The notes under the pieces: generated by a model
Databases searched by the model: none
What the model was told of the DNA's origin: nothing
Seen by the model: the letters and a program-made list of their open reading frames with translations, nothing else
Origin: Hyphomonadaceae bacterium UBA1933
GTDB lineage: Bacteria > Pseudomonadota > Alphaproteobacteria > Caulobacterales > Aquidulcibacteraceae
Length of the DNA stretch: 64,000 bases
Reading direction: 5' to 3'
Assembly (NCBI GenBank): GCA_002337085.1
Contig: DDFH01000006.1
Location: 525,098-589,097, forward strand
Translations under genes and position numbers: made by a program
Part shown: one piece after another, positions 59,946 through 64,000 of the stretch
How the letters are laid out: each line of letters begins with the position of its first letter
Position numbering within the stretch: the stretch's first letter is position 1

Positions 59946-60182
59946 ATGAAACAAATAGCCTTAAATTCAACTTTATTAATTTTATTTAGTTTGATTTGTG
60001 GCTGTGCATCTGGTTCTCCTGATAATGCTACCAATAATGTGAAACGCATCAATGCTTGCAGTGATGCTGGTGGCAAGTGGGTTTCTGAATATAATTATTG
60101 CGAGCCTAGTAAAACAGCGCAAAGGAATCAGGAAAAATGGATAAATATCGAATTAGAAAAAATCAGAAAACAAAAACAATAG
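59946..60182 (+). CDS. Small putative lipoprotein with CxxxGGxW motif
   Basis: A 78-residue protein with a lipoprotein signal: TLLILFSLICGC ends near residue 20, with the lipobox-like LICGC. The short mature part contains CSDAGGKWVSEYNYCEP, a Cys-GG-W-Cys pattern shared with the next gene. The ATG at 59946 begins two bases after the DUF1476 stop. Function unknown. Its end overlaps the next small gene by 46 bases in another frame. Confidence 0.7.
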   Translation: MKQIALNSTLLILFSLICGCASGSPDNATNNVKRINACSDAGGKWVSEYNYCEPSKTAQRNQEKWINIELEKIRKQKQ

Positions 60183-60361
60183 CATTTTTGCTTTTGCTGA
60201 TTGGTATTTCGCAAACTGCCTGTGCGCTTGGTCCGGTTGAGACTGATCCTGATAAAGCTGCCGAACGCAACGCTATGATGCGTGATGATTGCTATAAACG
60301 CGGTGGCGTTTGGTATGATGACAAGGCGGTTTGTGTTGGGGCGGATGGGCCACGGCGCTAA
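60137..60361 (+). CDS. Second small exported protein with CxxxGGxW motif
   Basis: A 74-residue protein with a basic start, a hydrophobic segment IAFLLLLIGISQTACA near residue 15 and a short mature part with CYKRGGVWYDDKAVCVG. The signal may be a lipoprotein or a cleavable type. The Cys-GG-W-Cys motif repeats that of the preceding gene, suggesting that the two arose by duplication or work together. Its first 46 bases overlap the preceding gene in another frame. Function unknown. Confidence 0.65.
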   Translation: MDKYRIRKNQKTKTIAFLLLLIGISQTACALGPVETDPDKAAERNAMMRDDCYKRGGVWYDDKAVCVGADGPRR

Positions 60362-60447
60362 CATCCTTCCGACTTCGCAGCTTTGTTGCTCACTTGTTCG
60401 GATAGATAAAGCGGCTTCCAAAAAATTTAGACATTATCAATTATTTA

Positions 60448-60474
60448 AAAAGGCTTGCCATTGGCAAGCCTTTT
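60448..60474. terminator. Bidirectional intrinsic terminator near nrdB
   Basis: AAAAGGCTTGCC, ATT, then GGCAAGCCTTTT forms a strong stem. It lies between the small exported-protein genes and the convergent nrdB. Confidence 0.88.
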
Positions 60475-60498
60475 AAGTTTCGATTGTGAAAAAGTGGA

Positions 60499-61566
60499 TT
60501 AAACGCCGACATAAATCGTGTCAGGATTATAATCAGGGTCTTTTTTGCGGTTTTCTTGTAGTTGGTCAAACATATCCCAAACCCCGCCTTGGCCACCCCA
60601 TTCGCCTTTGGTTGCGCCTTTTGAATATTCGGTTGCGCGCGCTTCAAAGAAGTTCGCGTGTTCAACACCGTTCAAAAGCGGAACAAGCCAAGGGATTGGG
60701 TGTTCTTTTACGCCGTAATAGGTTGGCAAGCCAAGCTGATCTAGGCGCCAATCGGCAATATAACGAATATATTGTTTAATGTCTTGGGCTTCCATGCCTT
60801 GAACCGGCCCCATTTCAAAGGCGAGGTCGATAAATTTATCTTCAAGGCCAACCGTGGTTTTGCACATATCCATAATATCGTCTTTGATGGATTGATTAAG
60901 TTTTCCGGTTTCGCGCGCGAACTGGTGGAACATTTTAATCATGCCTTCGCAGTGAAGCGACTCATCACGAACTGACCATGAAACAATCTGCCCCATGCCT
61001 TTCATTTTGTTGAAGCGTGGGAAGTTCATCAACATTGCAAATGATGCAAAAAGTTGAAGACCTTCGGTAAAGGCGCCAAACATCGCAACGGTGCGAAGAA
61101 TATCTTCATCAGAGCCAACACCAAATGTTTGCATATAATCATGCTTGTCGCGCATTTCCTTATATTCAAGGAAGGCGGTGAATTCAGTATCTGGCATACC
61201 AACAGTTTCAAGTAAAAGTGCATAAGCGGCAATGTGAATGGTTTCCATATTGGAAAACGCCGAAAGCATCATTTTAATTTCAGTTGGGCGGAATACATGG
61301 GCGTATCTGTCCATATAATTGTCGTTTACTTCAACATCCGATTGGGTGAAGAAACGGAAAATTTGTGTTAGCAAATTACGCTCTTGATCCGAAAGGCGGG
61401 TTGCCCAATCTTTACAATCTTCGCCCAATGGCACTTCTTCTGGAAGCCAGTGAACTTGTTGCTGCTTCTTCCAAAAATCATAAGCCCATGGATAACGGAA
61501 TGGTTTATAAGCATAAGAAGGCGTTAAAAGACCGACTTTGCTTAGGTTTGGATTTATAATTGTCAT
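60499..61566 (-). CDS. nrdB: Ribonucleoside-diphosphate reductase small subunit
   Basis: A 355-residue class Ia R2 subunit that houses the diiron-tyrosyl radical. The METIHIAAYALLLETVG helix near residue 110 has Glu, His three residues on and Tyr seven on, the same spacing as Glu115, His118 and Tyr122 of E. coli R2. SDVEVNDNYMDRY near residue 74 and RDESLHCEGMIKMF near residue 200 give further iron ligands. It makes deoxynucleotides together with NrdA, whose gene end lies at the window's right edge. The C-terminus DPDYNPDTIYVGV would dock on NrdA. NrdR-box-like sites lie directly upstream. Confidence 0.96.
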   Translation of the reverse strand: MTIINPNLSKVGLLTPSYAYKPFRYPWAYDFWKKQQQVHWLPEEVPLGEDCKDWATRLSDQERNLLTQIFRFFTQSDVEVNDNYMDRYAHVFRPTEIKMMLSAFSNMETIHIAAYALLLETVGMPDTEFTAFLEYKEMRDKHDYMQTFGVGSDEDILRTVAMFGAFTEGLQLFASFAMLMNFPRFNKMKGMGQIVSWSVRDESLHCEGMIKMFHQFARETGKLNQSIKDDIMDMCKTTVGLEDKFIDLAFEMGPVQGMEAQDIKQYIRYIADWRLDQLGLPTYYGVKEHPIPWLVPLLNGVEHANFFEARATEYSKGATKGEWGGQGGVWDMFDQLQENRKKDPDYNPDTIYVGV

Positions 61567-61571
61567 GACAG

Positions 61572-61619
61572 CACCTACATATTGTGGAGAGGTTAAATAC
61601 TAACCACTAAATATTGTGA
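61572..61619 (-). promoter_or_regulatory. Paired NrdR boxes upstream of nrdB
   Basis: Two 16-bp sites at 61572-61587 and 61604-61619 share the ATATTGTG half of the NrdR consensus, each with a C-T-A segment on the other half. The ATATTGTG segments start exactly 32 bp apart, three helical turns, the known spacing of paired NrdR boxes. Confidence 0.72.
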
Positions 61620-61723
61620 TTTGTATTTAAGAAAAAGTTAAGATTGACACTTTGTTCACAGATTCTTGCTTTAAGGAAATAGCCAGACCAATTTTAGCCA
61701 CAAAGATTTGCAGAAGTTAAAAA

Positions 61724-62509
61724 ATGCCTAAAATAAACGTAAATCGTCGTGTTGTTACGACTTCTTTTTTCGCCTCATTGCCGCTTTTTGCTGGTGGTAA
61801 CTCATTTGCCCGCGACAAAATGCAACAGGACAAAATCATTCGTGGGGCGGGTTCCCCGACAATTGTTTTAATTCATGGACTAGGCAGCGATATTTCATCT
61901 TTTGCCAAGATTATTCCACCCTTGTCACAAATTTCACAAGTAGTTGCTTTTAACCGCAAGGGTTATGGCAGTGTAAAATTTGACGGGCAGCCGCGTGGGG
62001 CAAGCAATATTGCCAGAGAATTACATGAAGAATTGGCATTAAATAAAATAAAGCCGCCATATATTTTGGTCGGTCATTCATTGGGTGGTAGTTTCGCCCG
62101 TCATTTCGCCCTTAATTATCGTGATGAAGTTGCAGGAATGGTCTTGATTGATCCATCAATCCCATATCAATCTAAAACCTTGGCTAAAATTGCCCCCAGA
62201 GACTTTGCTAGGCTTAAAAAAGCAATGTCATTTGCCCCTTTGGCGGTGCGCGATGAATTTTATCACAGCGATTTAAATGATGATCCCGTGATGAAATATC
62301 AAACATATCACCTTGATAAAACCATTATACTTGCCGCCGATAATGTTGGCAAAATGCAAAATGCGGATGAATATCTAACCATAAGGCATGCAGCGATGCG
62401 TAAAATGGTGGGCGATTTTGGCGGCAAGGTGGAAATTGTCCATTCTGGGCATTTCATTCAAAATGAGCATCCCGAAATTGTGGTCGCTGCGGTAAAATCC
62501 CTATTGTAA
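61724..62509 (+). CDS. Exported alpha/beta hydrolase
   Basis: A 261-residue alpha/beta hydrolase with an N-terminal signal. NRRVVTTSFFASLPLFAGGN looks like a Tat signal with a double arginine. The oxyanion-hole motif is VLIHGLGSDISSF near residue 48, the nucleophile elbow is VGHSLGGSFARHF near residue 111, and the catalytic His is in HSGHFIQNEHPE near residue 245. It is probably a periplasmic esterase or similar. It lies between the divergent nrdB and a membrane-protein gene. Confidence 0.82.
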   Translation: MPKINVNRRVVTTSFFASLPLFAGGNSFARDKMQQDKIIRGAGSPTIVLIHGLGSDISSFAKIIPPLSQISQVVAFNRKGYGSVKFDGQPRGASNIARELHEELALNKIKPPYILVGHSLGGSFARHFALNYRDEVAGMVLIDPSIPYQSKTLAKIAPRDFARLKKAMSFAPLAVRDEFYHSDLNDDPVMKYQTYHLDKTIILAADNVGKMQNADEYLTIRHAAMRKMVGDFGGKVEIVHSGHFIQNEHPEIVVAAVKSLL

Positions 62510-62617
62510 TTAAAATTTCAAATTTTCTTTAAATCCATGTTGCATAGCGGCACTATTTTTTGATTCCGACAGATGGGGCGGCAATTTGGAATGCCAATCC
62601 AATTATCGGGATTTGCA

Positions 62618-63337
62618 ATGGAAAAATCACAAATATTCGTAAAGCGCGTATGGCAGGGCGTTTTTACCCTTATCACGATTTGTTTTCTGTGGTGTTTTAT
62701 AAATCTTTCAATTCTCGCTTTCTCATGGCTAAAATCATATTCGATGACTGTTGATGATAAGCCACAGACTTATTATGCCGATATGCGCCATGATAAAGGG
62801 CAGGTTGGCAAAACCTTGATAATCTCGGCGATAAAGGCGCAGCCAGATAAAAAAGTCTGGTTTGGGCATATATGGGTGGTGTGGGATAAAGCACCACCAC
62901 ATGCCCATGGTGAAAAAGAGGCTGGTTTTTATGCGGCATCAAAGGCACAGGCGGCCCGTGCATTAATCCTATCCATTATATCGCCTGCTGCATTAATTAC
63001 CGGTCAGAAGCCAATTGCCGGCGTTATGCGCAATGATGAAGGGCTTTATCGCCACTGGCAGTTGGTTTTGCGGGTTGATGATGCCCAATATGCGCGCGCG
63101 CTTTTGGTGGATGATAAATGGCGCAACCAAAATAAATACTTATTACGCCCTTCAATAAGCGGAAAAACCATCACATGCCGCGATTATGTGTTTGAGGTGG
63201 CGCAGGCGGTCGGCCTAAAGGTTAAACAAAATGATTGGGATAAATTCCCCCCCGAATCATTTTCTGAATTAGTAAAGTTAAACAATATCGAAACCCCCAA
63301 TAAGGTTTATTCATATCTTGCAATGCGTAATCCATAG
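62618..63337 (+). CDS. Membrane-anchored protein of unknown function
   Basis: A 239-residue protein with one N-terminal transmembrane helix (VWQGVFTLITICFLWCFINL near residue 10). The soluble part contains KVWFGHIWVVWDKAPPHAHG near residue 78 and TITCRDYVFEVAQAVGL near residue 187. The His and Cys residues in these two segments could form a papain- or NlpC-like site, but I do not recognise the family. The ATG at 62618 is chosen because GGGA precedes it; earlier ATGs lack a ribosome-binding site. Confidence 0.6.
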   Translation: MEKSQIFVKRVWQGVFTLITICFLWCFINLSILAFSWLKSYSMTVDDKPQTYYADMRHDKGQVGKTLIISAIKAQPDKKVWFGHIWVVWDKAPPHAHGEKEAGFYAASKAQAARALILSIISPAALITGQKPIAGVMRNDEGLYRHWQLVLRVDDAQYARALLVDDKWRNQNKYLLRPSISGKTITCRDYVFEVAQAVGLKVKQNDWDKFPPESFSELVKLNNIETPNKVYSYLAMRNP

Positions 63338-63387
63338 GTGGGGTTTATTTTTATATTGAAATTCTAATCATTGCGCCAATATGATTA

Positions 63388-63816
63388 TTATTCCCATTTA
63401 AGGAATTTATACCAATTTGGATATGGATCCCAGATGCGTTCCAAAAGCTCACGGGCCTTGGGTTCTTCCCATCCTAAAATATCGCGGTGATAACGGTAAA
63501 GAAATGCACTTGTGCGGAAGTTAAATCTGTCATGAATGTGGATTTTATCCCCTTTAAGGGTCTCAAGAACGCCACAAAATTCTTCGAAATTCTCTTCGCT
63601 TGGGTTATCATATTGCACAAAAATATGGATGTAATCCATGCCTTTTGCCATGATGCTCGCAACTTTTTGCGCTAAATCATTACTCATGCCAAGGTCAACT
63701 ATATGGCCAACACCAATATCCGCCAGATATCGGATATTGTTATCATTTATCATCCCTGATGTAGTTATATAGTCGTTAATCCGTAGCCAGTTATAAATTT
63801 CTATTGGCTCAGCCAT
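63388..63816 (-). CDS. Tyrosine-phosphatase-like protein lacking the catalytic cysteine
   Basis: A 142-residue protein of a small bacterial phosphatase-like family with the pattern YNWLRINDYITTSGMI, LADIGVGHIVDLGM, KIHIHDRFNFRTSAFLYRY and LLERIWDP. Relatives, as I remember them, have HC in the loop where this protein has His95-Asp96 (HDRFNFR). The nucleotide sequence CATGAC confirms Asp. Without the cysteine the usual phosphatase chemistry is impossible. It lies just downstream of nrdA, past a terminator. Confidence 0.72.
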   Translation of the reverse strand: MAEPIEIYNWLRINDYITTSGMINDNNIRYLADIGVGHIVDLGMSNDLAQKVASIMAKGMDYIHIFVQYDNPSEENFEEFCGVLETLKGDKIHIHDRFNFRTSAFLYRYHRDILGWEEPKARELLERIWDPYPNWYKFLKWE

Positions 63817-63875
63817 TTAACCAAATCCCTGAATTTATAGTCCCCAGAAGCATTTAGTATAAAAAAGTTATTTTT

Positions 63876-63915
63876 AAATTATTAAAAATAAATGGGTGGA
63901 CACTGTCCCACCCAT
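63876..63915 (-). terminator. Intrinsic terminator downstream of nrdA
   Basis: On the minus strand ATGGGTGG, an eight-base loop and CCACCCAT form a stem followed by TTATTTTTAATAATTT. It lies 27 bases past the nrdA stop. Confidence 0.85.
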
Positions 63916-63941
63916 CTATTTGTTTTATGTATATTTTTATT

Positions 63942-64000
63942 TTATTGACATGCTAGGCATTCGTCATAATCGGTTTTTGCCGCCGATTTCATGTCAACAA
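63942..64000 (-). CDS. nrdA: 3' end of the ribonucleoside-diphosphate reductase large subunit (partial)
   Basis: The last 18 codons on the minus strand read VDMKSAAKTDYDECLACQ and then TAA. The ECLACQ tail with its CxxC pair is the redox-active C-terminus of class I NrdA, which passes electrons from thioredoxin or glutaredoxin to the active site. The rest lies outside the window. The gene is separated from nrdB by three other genes, two on the opposite strand, so nrdA and nrdB are not in one operon. Confidence 0.9.
   Translation of the reverse strand, partial: VDMKSAAKTDYDECLACQ

Overview
The window looks like a moderately AT-rich alphaproteobacterial chromosome, probably from a lineage with Caulobacter-type polar cell-cycle control. 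Four things point there: a DivL-type kinase with tyrosine at the phospho-acceptor position, a PodJ-like polarity scaffold, a DUF1476 F-ATPase inhibitor (zeta) gene divergent from purC-purS, and the maf-aroE-coaE-dnaQ cluster. Most of the window is housekeeping DNA. I saw no rRNA, tRNA, CRISPR array, prophage or transposase gene. The closest thing to a mobile unit is a small DUF559 nuclease gene bracketed by structured inverted repeats.

Layout. 1-5.8 kb: the 3' part of an unrecognised gene, a WD40 protein, a DegT aminotransferase, a two-PAS chemotaxis receptor and an M20 dipeptidase divergent from a TetR regulator. 6.4-11.5 kb: dnaQ, coaE, aroE, maf and divL on the minus strand. 11.6-21.1 kb: a CPBP-like membrane protein, an O-methyltransferase, an Nfu-type Fe-S protein, a universal stress protein, DUF2333, MAPEG, hisN with a sugar reductase, an orphan atpC, DUF4340, and dapE-dapB. 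21.1-23.2 kb: a repeat-rich zone with the DUF559 gene, rpoH and a tandem duplication of the rpoH 3' end. 23.2-36.6 kb: a UDP-glucuronate epimerase-like gene, purL, a TonB-like protein, clpP, accA, a DUF885 protein, trpS, an SDR, an exported superoxide dismutase and secA, whose 3' end is also partly duplicated. 36.7-44.6 kb: a lysophospholipase-like hydrolase with an SCP2 protein, an FkbM methyltransferase with a GST, pta-ackA, and a MerR regulator with an acyl-CoA dehydrogenase. 44.8-53.4 kb: podJ-like, ispG, rodZ and ptsP. 53.5-64 kb: an Rrf2 regulator, SirB, an OsmC/DUF3445/GST operon, a VWA lipoprotein, purC-purS, DUF1476 with two tiny exported proteins, nrdB, three unrelated genes, and the last codons of nrdA.

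Several regulatory circuits can be read from the DNA. Perfect or near-perfect palindromes lie in front of the tetR and merR genes, and in the rrf2/sirB and pta upstream regions. Two NrdR-box-like sites exactly 32 bp apart precede nrdB. A GANTC site and a CtrA-like site lie upstream of the podJ-like gene.

The most unusual signal is a 48-bp sequence present three times at two distant loci, after rpoH (twice) and after secA. At both loci it ends at the start of a diverged second copy of the 3' end of the neighbouring gene. A second repeat family has a fixed GC-rich skeleton and variable stem-loops; it flanks the DUF559 gene in inverted orientation and also occurs twice at the secA locus.
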